Assembly: GCF_910592395.1 (NCBI RefSeq)
Contig: NC_088323.1
Location: 2,792,001-2,856,000 of the forward strand
Origin: Lineus longissimus
Taxonomy: Eukaryota; Nemertea; Pilidiophora; Heteronemertea; Lineidae
Length of the DNA stretch: 64,000 nt
Direction: 5' to 3'
The notes beneath the pieces were generated by a model. It saw only the letters and a list, made by a program, of their open reading frames with translations. It was not told the DNA's origin and did no database searches. This document shows, one piece after another, positions 30,001 through 45,000 of this stretch (positions within the stretch are counted from its first letter, which is position 1; each line of letters starts with the position of its first letter). The position numbers and the translations under genes were made by a program.

Positions 30001-33000
30001 TCAACTACATCGCCAACTACATCACCGACAACATCGCCAACTACAACAACAACAACACCGCCAACGACAACGACAACATCGTCAACTACATCGCCAACTA
30101 CATCACCGACAACATCACCGACTACAACGACGACAACATCGCCAACTACAACAACAACAACACCGCCAACGACAACAACGGCAACATCGTCAACTACATC
30201 GCCAACTACATCACCGACAACATCGCCAACTACAACAACAACAACACCGCCAACGACAACAACGACAACTTCATCAACTACATCGCCAACTACATCACCA
30301 ACAACATCACCAACTACAACGACGACAACACCGCCAACTACAACAACAACAACACCGCCAACGACAACAACGACAACATCGTCAACTACATCGCCAACTA
30401 CATCACCGACAACATCGCCAACTACAACAACAACAACAACGCCAACGACAACGACATCAATATCGTCAACTACATCGCCAACTACATCACCGACAACATC
30501 GCCAACTTCAACAACAACAACAACGCCAATGACAACGACGTCAATATCGTCAACTACATCACCAACTACATCACAGACAACATCGCCAACTACAACAACA
30601 ACAACACCGCCAACGACAACGACAACATCGTCAACTACATCGCCAACTACATCACCGCCAACGACAACGACAACATCGTCAACTACATCGCCAACTACAT
30701 CACCGACAACATCACCGACTACAACGACGACAACATCGCCAACTACAACAACAACAACACCGCCAACGACAACAACGGCAACATCGTCAACTACATCGCC
30801 AACTACATCACCGACAACATCGCCAACTACAACAACAACAACACCGCCAACGACAACAACGACAACTTCATCAACTACATCGCCAACTACATCACCAACA
30901 ACATCACCAACTACAACGACGACAACACCGCCAACTACAACAACAACAACACCGCCAACGACAACAACGACAACATCGTCAACTACATCGCCAACTACAT
31001 CACCGACAACATCGCCAACTACAACAACAACAACAACGCCAACGACAACGACATCAATATCGTCAACTACATCGCCAACTACATCACCGACAACATCGCC
31101 AACTTCAACAACAACAACAACGCCAATGACAACGACGTCAATATCGTCAACTACATCACCAACTACATCACAGACAACATCGCCAACTACAACAACAACA
31201 ACACCGCCAACGACAACGACAACATCGTCAACTACATCGCCAACTACATCACCGACAACATCACCGACTACAACGACGACAACATCGCCAACTACAACAA
31301 CAACAACACCGCCAACGACAACAACGACAACATCGTCAACTACATCGCCAACTACATCACCGACATCATCGCCAACTACAACAACAACAACACCGCCAAC
31401 GACAACGACGACAACATCGCCAACGACAACAACAACAACACTGCCAACGACAACGACAACATCGTCAACTACATCGCCAACTACATCACCGACAACATCA
31501 CCGACTACAACGACGACAACACCGCCAACTACAACAACAACAACACCGCCAACGACAACGACAACATCGTCAACTACATCGCCAACTACATCACCGACAA
31601 CACCGCCAACTACAACAACAACAACGCCAACGACAACGACATCAATATCGTCAACTACATCGCCAACTACATCACCGACAACATCGCCAACTACAACAAC
31701 AACAACAACGCCAATGACAACGACGTCAATATCGTCAACTACATCGCCAACTACATCACCGACAACATCGCCAACTACAACAACAACAACACCGCCAACG
31801 ACGACGACAACATCGTCAACTACATCGCCAACTACATCACAGACAACATCACCAACTACAACGACGACAACATCGCCAACTACAACAACAACAACACCGC
31901 CAACGACAACGACAACATCGTCAACTACATCGCCAACTACATCACCGACAACATCACCGACTACAACGACGACAACATCGCCAACTACAACAACAACAAC
32001 ACCGCCAACGACAACAACGACAACATCGTCAACTACATCGCCAACTACATCACCGACAACATCGCCAACTACAACAACAACAACAACGCCAACGACAACG
32101 ACGTCAATATCGTCAACTACATCGCCAACTACATCACCGACAACATCACCAACTACAACGACGACAACACCGCCAACTACAACAACAACAACACTGCAAA
32201 CGACAACAACGACAACATCGTCAACTACATCGCCAACTACATCACCGACGACATCGCCAACTACAACAACAACAACAACGCCAACGACAACGACGTCAAT
32301 ATCGTCAACTACATCGCCAACTACATCACCGACAATATCGCCAACTACAACAACAACAACACCGCCAACGACGACGACAACATCGTCAACTACATCACCA
32401 ACTACATCACAGACAACATCAACAACTACAACGACGACAACACCGCCAAATACAACAACAACAACACTGCCAACGACAACGACGACAACATCGTCGACTA
32501 CATCGCCAACTACATCACCGACAATATCGCCAACTACAACAACAACAACACCGCCGACGACGACAACAACATCGTCAACAACATCGCCAACTACAACAAC
32601 AACAACACCGCCAACGACAACGACAACATCGTCAACTACATCGCCAACTACATCACCGACAACATCACCGACTACAACGACGACAACATCGCCAACTACA
32701 ACAACAACAACACCGCCAACGACAACAACGACAACATCGTCAACTACATCGCCAACTACATCACCGACAACATCGCCAACTACAACAACAACAACACCGC
32801 CAACGACGACGACAACATCGTCAACTACATCGCGAACTACATCACAGACAACATCAACAACTACAACGACGACAACACCGCCAACTACAACAACAACAAC
32901 ACTGCCAACGACAACGACGACAACATCGTCGACTACATCGCCAACTACATCACCGACAACATCGCCAACTACAACAACAACAACACCGCCGACGACGACA

Positions 33001-36000
33001 ACAACATCGTCAACAACGTCGCCAACTACATCACCAACAACATCGCCATCTACAACAACAACAACACCGCCAACGACAACGACAACATCGTCAACTACAA
33101 CAACAACATCATCGCCAACTACATCAACTACACCGTCCATATCGACGTCACCAACTACGACATCTACAAGTAATGTTCATGAATTTGACTCAGTTTTCGT
33201 CCAATTTCATCTTTTTTTCGTTAAATATACTGCAGTACGTCTAGTCCTGTCGAGGAACATGTTGTTTTGCACTCCAGTGAGGCTTGGAAATGAGGAAATT
33301 TCATTTTTTTCTCTACTGTGTTATGTCAATGATTTGTGCATCCGAAATTGATCAAACATACCCATGTAGTCACTCAATTCGATTTCTTTATTAAAAGAAA
33401 AGACAATTATTACTTAATGCAATTCGAACGTGTTGTGGTTGTAAAAACTATTCAAATGGGAACTGTACTAATGTAGGGAGAAGAAGAGCCTTTAGACATT
33501 GAAAACTGACAAGCGCAACATGTCAACCTCTTTTATATGATGAAAATTAGGTGCTTCAATGCATCAAACTCAGTTGTTTGATTGATTATATTTTCAAACA
33601 ATGGAATATGATCATTCCTCCTAATGACTACTTTATGCATTTTTTTTTCAGCTACAATCTCAACTACTACTACAGGTGTGTATATCTTGTATATGTCGTG
33701 GGCAGCTTCATCATCCTGCCTTATATTGATCGAACAGTGTGCGAGAAAGAGCATTTAAATATAATTATGTTGAACTGAATTAACTGCCCTTTATGTCGTT
33801 CTAGTAATTTCCCTGGATGTTAGAAGCAAACATATTTGAGTTACTAATGTTCGCAGTAGTTGGTCATATCACCAAAACTAAATTATTAATAAATACTGTG
33901 CCACTTGACAACCCACTGTTACATAAGAAGCACCTCAACTGTTTTACTCCTTTACCATTTGTCTAGAGTGCAGTGATGAGATATTGGTTGACTATAAAGA
34001 AGCAGCTATAGAAGTAACAGCTAGCTCTTGGAATCAAACCATCAGGAGCCCAAGGGAATCCTTGAAAAATTCGATCGGATATTGGACGCCAACCCAACAA
34101 GACTGGAAGGACGAATCTGCTTTTATTGTATATAAACTCCTAGCAGTTCAAAATACACCAATAACGATTAAAAAGATTTGCACGAGGACGAATTTTATCA
34201 AATACATGAATGATAGCGTATTCGTTAGCAGAGAAATCGATCTTAGCATCAGTGATGATGGGACCACTTACAAATCATGGAAGACGATAAAGGTAGGTGC
34301 AGTGAACTAAAGTTTACGAAAGTATCACACTCTAAGATCCTTATTATATTCTGTGTAATGAATGCTGACAATATTTCATCCGCACTTGACCTTTAATATC
34401 AATAGAACTTTTCGGCAAACAAGGTCGTGACATCATTTCATCCATAACCACACAAAGGCGGTATAGATGTGTATTCGTACACCTTACTGGGCATACTATT
34501 TTGTGGTCCAGTATCCACTGATACGTCAGGCACTGATTGTCAAAATGAAAACACGTTCATTTGATTCAAACATTCTGACCAGCCAATATATATTTTTTCT
34601 AACTGTTTGAAAATCGTATATTAGCTAAAACTTAATCATATTCAAAATAAACATAATTTCATCACCACAACGAGAACAAACAAATTGTTACAGTACATTT
34701 CCTGTGTACGCCTTCAATATATCATTATGCCGAAGACCCAGCTGTCTTTCTTACTTACTTGGTGTTAACTATATGTATGAAGTCTATTGGGCTGAGATTT
34801 TCGCCAAACCACTGGGAAATTTTTATTTTGTTTCGATCTGAAATACAAAATGATCATATGATCTGTTTCCAGTCTGCTGATTATTCTATCACCCAATTAG
34901 GCAAATTTGACTTTGTTTTCAGTAGTAACACGTTGAACATAATGTTATTTTTCAGTCCACTGATATCTCTACAAACCCGTGGGGAAAGTTTTGCGTGGAT
35001 TTCTTCCCTCGATTGCATGGAGCATATATTAGATTCACTGTCACAGGTGACAATGGAAAACTAGCAGTCCCTATCTTGCCGAACTTTAGAGACACAGTCA
35101 TCAAAGCTTGTTACGAAAAAGGTCAGTTTTGTTAATCCATAGAGTGCAAGACTTTGCAGGATATTACTCTCTTTTAATCGGCAAATCAGTGTCCTCTTTC
35201 AGGGGAAATTAATTGTTCCTCTTTAATGGCAGAATTGTTCACAACTTTTCTTTAAAAACCCTCTGCATCGCTCTCTACAGTACAGCACTGATACAAGTTC
35301 CGTTGAAAACATCAAAAACAATTCGCGCTCAGGAGCAAAATGGGTTGTGAAATTAGTAATTTTAATCGGCTGTTTTAGAAAGTAGTCTTGTTTCGGTCTG
35401 TGGCAGTATACAGTGCGGTACAAAACCAGCAATAATGTCTGACTTGATTTTATCTTTCAATACAGAAAACGTGACAACACCGACGACACCAACTACAATA
35501 ACGGTAGGTAACATCATCTGATTAGAATAGCAAATACAATTCACGATATTATGAAGCACTCCTTAGTAATACCAAGTATGGATAAATCTATACTTGGTAA
35601 TACGACTGTTAAAAGTACTCTTCCGTGGTGGTCCTCGGATAAATGTGTAGTATTAACACATGTAATGACGACAAATGAAATGGTGAATCGTCCGTATATC
35701 ATTATGAAGAAGAAGAGGAGTTCATCAGAGTATGCATGTGAATATGCTACTCTTAGCAGAGGAACAACCCGGCCATCAGCTAATCAAATTTCATAATAAT
35801 TTCATCGCTGTTTAGGTTTTGCAACCATGCAGTGTTTAGGCTAAAGGTTATAGAATATCCAGATATCGCGCTAAGAATCTACCTCAGCTTAATCAATGTG
35901 CTGCCACTGATTGTTTTTCCAGACAAGCACAATTTGCTCCGGTCCGACAGTATTTTGCGGTAATGACGAGTACGTGTGTGGAGAACGATGCGACAACAAA

Positions 36001-39000
36001 ACGGACTGTGTTAATGGAATTGACGAAATTGAATGCAGTAAGTTCATGTTTTCATATTTACAAATTTGAGGTGATTTGTTAAAACCGTTACAATCGTAAT
36101 GACTGTTAGGTTTGATCAACTAAAGCTGTGTTACTACTAAAAGGGAGACTGCCGTTAAATATCAGAATGTCTTTCAGTCTGCGCCGATCGCCACGATTTG
36201 GTGTTTCCCCAAATGTATTGATTTTGCAAGGCCAATGGATGTTCAGCCTATTGATAGGCACCTGTACGTGGCGTTGAACTAAAATGATCTTGGCTCTAGT
36301 GTGAGACATTGAATTGTCTACCAGTATTGCAAAATCGAGGTCATTCGCGAATAAATTGCTGACAAGAATTTAGCGGTTTACAGCAGTTGTAGAACATCAA
36401 ATTAAATTTCTGGTTTGACATTTTGAACAAAAAAATATAGCCTTTATAAAAATTAGCACTTGGGATTTTCAGAAATAGACTTAATTTACTCCTCTTTTGA
36501 ACTTTATTTGCAGTTTGCAAGACATGGCAGATACCCGCTAAAAACTGTACTTCATTTCTACTACCGAAACTCTGTTTTGATCCTAAACAAATATGTGATG
36601 GCGAATGTGAATGTGACTCTGAGGTATGGCCAAATTGCCAAGATGAAGTGAACTGCAGTAAGTACAAAAACGCTGAAGTGATGTTGAAAGAGTGAATCCC
36701 CTAACAATATTTTTACTTGCTGTTTTTGTGCTTATGTGCTAACCCATCAAAGGCTTGTGAATGATCCAAAGAACGACACTCCTAAGATAGTATATTTGTG
36801 TGTTGGCTGCAGAGAAAGCTACATTTCACTATTTTTTTAATGCACTTCGGTTATGTATAAAACTGGCTTTCTTGTTGTGGCTCTTCCCTTGTGGTAGGTA
36901 TAAAAGGCCACAATGCTATTATTTTGGTCTTCTGTCTGAAATAAAGCCCCTCTTTAGAGCTTCCAGTGGTTCGAAATAAAAGACATTGGTTTAACCTCAG
37001 GTTCAAGCCACGTTTAACATAACATCTGTACCAAACATGCTCTATTGTTTCAGCCACAACGTCGACTTCAACGCCTACCAGTAAGTTGAAGGTTTTGCTT
37101 TAATCTTTACGTCTACTACCTCCCCAAACTTCTCCACTACCAACACTGATCATGATGTAAGGTGTTTACACTCTAAGTTAAAGTCATGTCTCAGTGTTAA
37201 GGTCGACCACCATGATGTTGCTTCCGCAAAACCAGGCCATCTCCGCGCTTATTTTCAACTAAATGGCCTAATGTTTTTGAATCAATATGTCACAATCTTT
37301 GAGAGAATAATGTCCGTAAGTCATTCAAAAGTAATAAATAATTACGTAACTTTCTTGCAATCTTCGATTTTTCTTAATGTGCAGACAGTGCAAACATAAA
37401 AGGGAACGACACAATATATTTTAGCGGTAAATGGCGTTGTTGTAGCAATCGTAAATGCCCTCTGTCATTTCATATTGTATAGTGACGGATTAAGGGAGAT
37501 TTCTATTAAGACTTTCGATTCCTCTGAGATTACGAAGCTTAATTGAATCCAATGGTCCCTGGGCATCTGTATCCAAGTGCATTACATACTGATACAGCGG
37601 TTTTTCATCCTTATTGCACTATTCAGTAGTTTAATCATGAGATGGATCATGCATGTAATGTGTTATTGGTCTTTCACAGCAACAACCCCAAAGAAGGTAT
37701 GCATTTTCGAAGGCAGAGAATACTCACATGGTGAAGTAGTTAACAAAGAGGAATGCAGGAAATGGTAAGTCTTCCTTCAATCTGCCCTTTCGCAGTTGCA
37801 AATCCTGTGTTAGATTGGAAAAAACGGAGAGTTTTTAGAATAGGGCCTACCTTAATAATTGACGTTATGTGCGGTTGCATTTAGCTCTGAATTCGGTAAT
37901 GATGTAATTTGCGGAAAATATAAATGGAAGACAAACCTGGCGTGCTAGTGGTTGGAGCATTAACAATAGCAATATAGTAGTCACCATCTTTTCCAGTTAA
38001 ACAGTAGTTCAGTGCATTGGCTACGCTTTTTTTACAGTATATGTCAACACGGCATCGTTGAATGCACCAATTCAAGTTGTGGATTATGGGGAGAATGGTT
38101 GGAATGCTCAAAAACGTGTGGCAATGGAACAACGAAACGAAAGAGGATATGTGATAAACCACACTGCCATTCCACCGAAGAAACCACACCTTGCAACAAA
38201 GCTCCATGCGAAGGTAATTAGAATTTTACAATTGATCAGCAAAGGAATTGATTATCCTATGCAGCCTCTTTCTCGAACAAATAAAATTCGTAATCCACTA
38301 TACTTGGTGCGATTTGAGAAATAATACTGTGCAACCTTCTGACACGAAGATGTTCAAACGATGGGTGATATAAATAAAGAGTAGTAAATGCTTTTATCTA
38401 AAACTCCATGTACATTTACACTTGGCCTTTCTGTACACAATTGAAGTCAAAGCATCTGCTAGCCTTTATTCATATCACCCACTGTATCCCAGGTTATAAT
38501 ATGCTGAAGAGTTGAGCGGATAATTACTGAGTTTATTAGTAACCACCATGCAATTTTAAAAAGCAGGTCACGTGTTCGATTTGTATTTGAGGGTGAACCC
38601 AGTACTAGCATATTGTGTTGGTTAATGCTACCTGGCATGCGTCTTGGCACTCCAGTAAATATTTCAAAATCTTCTTATAATCAATAGTAGAATGCGATGT
38701 GAGCAGTTGGACTGAATGGACAATTTGTGATTGTTCGAAGAATATTACTGAAAAGACAAGGACCAGGACCGTCCAGAAAATTGGAGAGGATATCGAATGC
38801 AAACAATACAAGATCGAGGAGGATGAGAAATGCGATTGCAATGAAAGTGAGACTTTAAGAAACTATTCTGTATTTCACTAAATAGTTTTCCATGTAAATG
38901 TTGCATAATTACCAAGAAATGATATTTGCACACAAAATCAAAAAGGGCCAAATAATAAACTTTGAATGAGTCTACAGAATATTAGAAAGCAACACTATAC

Positions 39001-42000
39001 CACCAGCACTTTTTGATAATCATGTATTTTTCATTGCAGCGTGCGAGGAACCAATGGTAGTCAGCAACTGCTCTTCCAAATGCCCATATAAGTGTGATCA
39101 TGTCGTCGGAAATGTCCAGTGTGTCCAGTCAACGTGTACCAAGGGATGCCGCTGCGCAGATGGATACCTACTTCAAGACGAGAAATGTGTCAGAGAGGAA
39201 GAATGCAAATGTCCCTTTGATATGAGCCTTTTTACTACGACGCCTATTACAACTACTACAATATCAGGCGGTCGAACATCTGGCCCAGGAGTTAGTGGCA
39301 CAACATCAGCACCAGGAGGAGGTGGTGGCACAACATCTGGCCCTAAAGGAGGTGGTGGCACAACATCAGCACCCGGAGGAGGTGGTGGCACAACATCTGG
39401 CCCTAAAGGAGGTGGTGGTACAACATCAACACCAGGAGGAGGTGGTGGCACAACATCTGGCCCTAAAGGAGGTGGTGGTGGCACAACATCTGGCCCTAAA
39501 GCAGGTGGTGGCACAACATCAACACCAGGAGGAGGTGGAGGCACAACATCTGGCCCTAAAGGAGGTGGAGGTACAACATCAGCACCAGGAGGAGGTGGTG
39601 GCACAACATCTGGCCCTAAAGGAGGTGGAGGTACAACATCAGCACCAGGAGGAGGTGGTGGCACAACATCTGGCCCTAAAGGAGGTGGTGGCACAACATC
39701 AGCACCCAGAGGAGGTGGTGGCACAACATCTGGCCCTAAAGGAGGTGGTGGTGGCACAACATCTGGCCCTAAAGCAGGTGGTGGCACAACATCAACACCA
39801 GGAGGAGGTGGTGGCACAACATCTGGCCCTAAAGGAGGTGGAGGTACAACATCAGCACCAGGAGGAGGTGGTGGCACAACATCTGGCCCTAAAGGAGGTG
39901 GAGGTACAACATCATCACCAGGAGGAGGTGGTGGCACAACATCTGGCCCTAAAGGAGGTGGAGGTACAACATCAGCACCAGGAGGAGGTGGTGGCACAAC
40001 ATCTGGCCCTAAAGGAGGTGGTGGCACAACATCAGCACCAAGAGGAGGGGGTGGCACGACATCTGGCCCTAAAGGAGGTGGTGGCACAACATCATCACCA
40101 GGAGGAGGTGGTGGCACAACATCTGGCCCTAAAGGAGGTGGAGGTACAACATCAGCACCAGGAGGAGGTGGTGGCACAACATCTGGCCCTAAAGGAGGTG
40201 GAGGTACAACATCAGCACCAGGAGGAGGTGGTGGCACAACATCTGGCGGAAGCACCCCACCACCATTTTTACCACCAAACACATGGATTGTGTACGATTG
40301 TAAAAACTGGTTCGTATTGATTTTGGCTACATTTTGACAGGCGGCCAAGCTACATATGATCAACTTATGCTGGTTGTCGTGGTTAGGATTTTTAGCGGTC
40401 AGAGGGAATTCGTCATACCTGAAATCGTTATCCTACACCTTTTATACTTTTTTGCGCCAAATATTTGTTACAAAAGATAGAAATCGTTCCTAGTTATTTC
40501 CAACTCGTTCTAAGACTGGGGAAATGGTCATCATACTTTCGAATTCGTCATTTCTTTATATCCGCAATGCACTCTGTTTCGAACTTGGATTACTTCCATG
40601 GGTGATGCGGCTAATAGTGTATTATTAATAAAGTCATTCAGTTCTTCTCGGCTTTTCGGAAATTTCCGAACACTTCACAGATGATCAGAATGACGAAGAT
40701 GCGTTCAATAATTTGGATTTAGTACCTGGCGCACACGCTTAGTTTTTGTTGGGGATTCAAAAGCGATGGGCTTTCGTTAATCATTCAAAGCTGGAACTCG
40801 TATACTGCTACTCATATTGATAAAAGTAATGATGGGTAGGGCGAGGAATAACCTTTAATTGAAGCATTTTCTAGTTATCAATGTTGCACGACTTGTCTAT
40901 ACAATGCCCTTATTTAGTGCAGTCACTGCATATATGTTTTATATTTCAGTACTTGCGACCCAAAGGCTGGCATGAAATGCAAAGACATGAATTGCACAAG
41001 TAAGTTCACGTATACTTATCACTAATCGAGTGCATCCACATCATTTATCATTTCCTTTAAGGGAGTTGCCACGAGGATTTGTGACTAACAATGCCGACAC
41101 AACATTAGTGAATGAAGTACATGTATAATCAAAATAACCAAACGTAAACTGGAGAACAAGTACATGCATGTAGCAGTTTATGCATGTCAACAGGAGTGCT
41201 AAGTATGTTTTTTTATAATGCTGTAAGTTTCTCAAAATGCTGGTAAGATTGTTATCAGTTAATACAAAAGAACACCAGAGGCTGACGCGACCCCTTTTGA
41301 GTAATACATTTTTTTTGAAGCGCCGCCCAATTGGGAGACATGGACACCATGGTCAAGTTGCAGCGCTACATGCGGTTTGAGTACCAGATCAAGAAGCAGG
41401 TATACCGGCCGTAATGCTAATGATGATAATGATAATAACGATTATAAATAGTAGTTGTAGTAATAATAATGACGATGAGAACTTACTAGCACTTTTCCTG
41501 GTTTTCCTGCTCAAAGGGAAACACGGAAACCTCCCGATCACAAGGCCGACGCTCAACCGTTGTGCCACCGCTAGCTTTTTCTTTGGTCGATATTTGGTCA
41601 ATACGTTCTTTTTGGTAACAATTCTAACCCGTTTTATTAACACATCTAGAGAATGCACACTGGGTAAAAATAATCCAAAGAAGTGTGAAGGACTGGATAC
41701 GGAGACTCAAAATTGTACGGCACAGGCCTGCCCGTGCATACTGGATTCAGCCACAGTCAAGAATGCAACGGGGAAAAGTGCTCTTGAGCAAGGAACCGCA
41801 TATGTTGAAAAAGATGGTTTACCAGGTCAAACTACGGGCGACCGACTGCTTGGCCCTGACGATACGGTAGCAGAAGGCGTCACGATACATATGAATTGTA
41901 GGAACTGGTAAGTATTTTTTCTAACTTGAAAGCGATATCTTGATAAAGTGAGTGGCCATATATCGCAACCCCTACGAACGACGAACTACGAAGGTCCATC

Positions 42001-45000
42001 GCATCATCATGATACGTACAAATTCATACACGCAAAACTTGTAAATCATCTCTCTAAAACCTCACGCTGTCTATTCATGGGAACCCGACGCATTTAAACC
42101 GAGACCGTAGCCCGAGGGAGCGGGGACATGGTCACCAAAATAGTGAAGATCACGCTAATTTTTGCAGATTTTTAGACTGACGGAGGACAAATAGGTGTTT
42201 TGTACCGCCCTGTGTGACCAAAAGTCTAGCTGCGTGCCTGGTAATTGCGTACTCTTGAATAAACGTTTCTATGCATTTATTTCAGTACTTGCATGCACCA
42301 GAAGCTTTACTGTCAACAAAAGGACTGTTCTGGTATGTATAAAGCAATGCATTGGAATAGACCCATTTTATGAAGAAAAAAAATTTTTAAACGTTTGAAA
42401 AACCTTATTTGTAATGGCTGAAAATCGCTAGATATTTGTAATCGCTACAAAACCTTTTTGTTTTTTTAAGGGTGTATTCGTTATAAAGATTATGTCGAAC
42501 ACTTGCAGAAATGTAATTGACGATTTATTTTGACAGATTACGAAATTTCATTCATTTTTCAAATAAAATACAAGTCGAGATTGCTATTTTTCGCAATTTT
42601 TCGCAATTTTGGCTGTTGACAGTATTCTGCCTAATCCTATCAAAACTGGCCTACATGTAGTCGAGACGATCGATGGTTCTAGTTATATAATGAATATCTT
42701 CAGAATGCACTTGGAACACGTGGGTTAATTGGTCTCCCTGTAATAGGACTTGTGGTGGCGGAGTCAGGCACAGGTCCAGAACAGAAAACAAGGGCACACC
42801 ACCTTGTCAAGGATCTCCAGTGGAACAAGAAGCTTGTAACACCGAAAAATGCCCTCGTAAGTATGATTTTCGCCACTGTAATAAAAGGCGTAAGGTGCAA
42901 TTCCCGGTCGAAAATTCCGATAGGATTAAGATTCTTAGTTTTGATCTTATTCATTTCATTTCCTGTACATTTTCAAATCTTGAGTGTAACACTTAGCCTG
43001 GACTTAGTCTCTAACTGAATATTATTGAACACCTTTACATTCCCTCACAAACACAACAGAGTATAAGCCGTTTTTTATAAATATGTTTCTCAGGGAAGTT
43101 AATGTAAATATCAATTTTTTACCAATTTCCTAGCATATATGTAAATCACCCCGCAAACGAGCGATTAGATCATAATCGCATGCCACAAAAATGCTTGTCC
43201 GTAGACGATTGAAATATATTTTTGTCGTGCACAGCAGCAAACACAATCGCAGGTCGCCGCGCAATATTGGCTCGTTTCTGTGGCACGTATGTTTCTCCCA
43301 ATCTCTCATGAAATATACATTGCTGTAATGTGCTACCTCTTCTATTTGTAACCCGATGATTATTTTCAATAGCTCTCTGGGGAACTTGGAGTCCTTGGAG
43401 TAACTGCTCGAAGGATTGCGGAAGTGCGATCAGGACGCGAAGTAGGGAGTGCAGGAACCCTGATACCAACGAGATAGAAGATAAATGTGCAGGACTTAAA
43501 ACTGAGGAAGAAAATTGCAATAAACCAGATTGTCCTGGTGAGCACTGGTTACTTTTGGATTTGTCAGCTTTCACAGGAACGCACAATTATTTGATGAGTG
43601 TTGTCAATTGAGCTGGAGTTTTGATCTTCATGTGCATGTGGTTTGTCACCGTCTTTAACCATTAACTACAACTACTGAGTGACAAAAGGTCGGCCAAGTC
43701 ATCTACTTTCAGAAATGCAGCCAATTTATAATATATTGATGATATTCATCGAGAAAGAGTTAAGCGTTTACTGTTTACATATCATTATCATAACCTTATT
43801 TCAGACAACTGCACTGAACCAAACATGATTTGGAGCAACTGTTCAGACGATTGTTCTGACGACTGGCCACAGACATGCCATCAGAAGGGCGGAATAGCAG
43901 CGTGCGTGAAGTCAGAAGCCTGCATCCCAGGATGTCGCTGCAAACCAGGTAAATACTATCTACCAGCAGTACGATGGATGCCATCAGTTTTCTGTTTTGT
44001 GTTTCTGGTGGCACTGTACCTTGTCTCGATTTTTACCATATTGTTTTCCACTCCCAATTTTCTCGATGCTAATGTTGGTAGAATGTGTGGTCCGCCCCGT
44101 GATTGGTCAAGAAGGATGTCAACATGTGAAATTCGATTGGTCAAGAAGGATGTCAACATGTGAATTTCGATCGTTTAGCTATTCTCATACAGGCTTCTTT
44201 AGGCTGCAATTCCTGATAAGAGGTGTTACCTGGGCCAATAAAATTGATTTTTATCTGTCTTTTTTTCATTTCGTTCTCATTTTATTTCCGTCGCTCCAGG
44301 ATTTGTCAAGAACGACAATGACACATGCACCGAGGAATGTCCGTGCTACGTCAATGGTACAAAGATTGAACGAAACAAGGAAGTGGAATTCCCCAAAGCA
44401 TGCAAGAAGTGGTAGGCATTGACAGCAAACTACCAATATTTTGTAGGCGTTTTATTGTCGCGATGTTGAAATCAGATAGGCGAGAAACTACCGTTTACAA
44501 CACTCCATAAATGCGATACAGACACCAGAAAATAAAGTACATTGAGAAAGGTGTTTGTGTGTTCTAGTCCACTGTACAGGTATATCGTGTAATTGATGTT
44601 ATAGCCAGGAGTCTTCGTTTTGTTTAGTTGGCACAAATGGTCTTTGACTATGATCAATCGGTTTTGAAGAAGTGGCAAATGCATGATCAGAATTCTTCTT
44701 CGTTATAGGCACAAGTTGTTCTAATCAATCACCCAAGGTTTGTTTTCAAAATTCTATTCTTAATTATTCCCATGATGAACTATGCTGATGGCTTGTTGTG
44801 TTTTTTTCTCTTCAGTAAATGTGACAAGAATGGAAATTATACGTGCCGCGATACACCATGCTTAGGTGAGAGCAAAGACGTGCCAATGCACTGAATGAAC
44901 AAAAACGTAAAAATATGTATTCTTAACCATATCAGGAAAAGGGGAGCTGTAGATGTGACCGTTTTGCAGTATTCCCTGTCAAGTCAGTCAACTGATTCTA

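Larger units (their letters stand above)
17611..37053 (+). repeat. Array 2: three tandem 3.86-3.88 kb units separated by giant mucin exons
   Basis: Segments 17611-21470, 25002-28876 and 33170-37053 are near-identical, exons and introns included. Each holds six exons in the same order. Distances between equivalent exons are 7,396 and 8,168 bp, the difference being mainly the mucin exon length (3,531 against 4,293 nt). The third unit diverges near its right end, after about 36880. Confidence 0.9.

Noticed and set aside
28761-33140. 1,459-codon minus-strand open frame rich in Val, Asp and Gly
   Set aside because: Exact antisense of the Thr/Ser/Pro exon; arises from three-base periodicity with no stops. 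The minus-strand frames at 4914-5693, 7937-8716, 10963-11538, 13780-14343 and 39173-40363 are the same kind of artefact.
21471-33169. CRISPR-like or satellite array
   Set aside because: Repeats are codon-periodic, have no unique spacers and are bounded by splice sites in phase with real domains; this is coding PTS sequence in a eukaryote.
39295-40320. Plus-strand frame reading QHQEEVVAQHLALKE repeats
   Set aside because: Shadow frame of the 60-bp minisatellite; only the Gly/Thr frame is continuous with the TIL domain and splices in phase to 40950.
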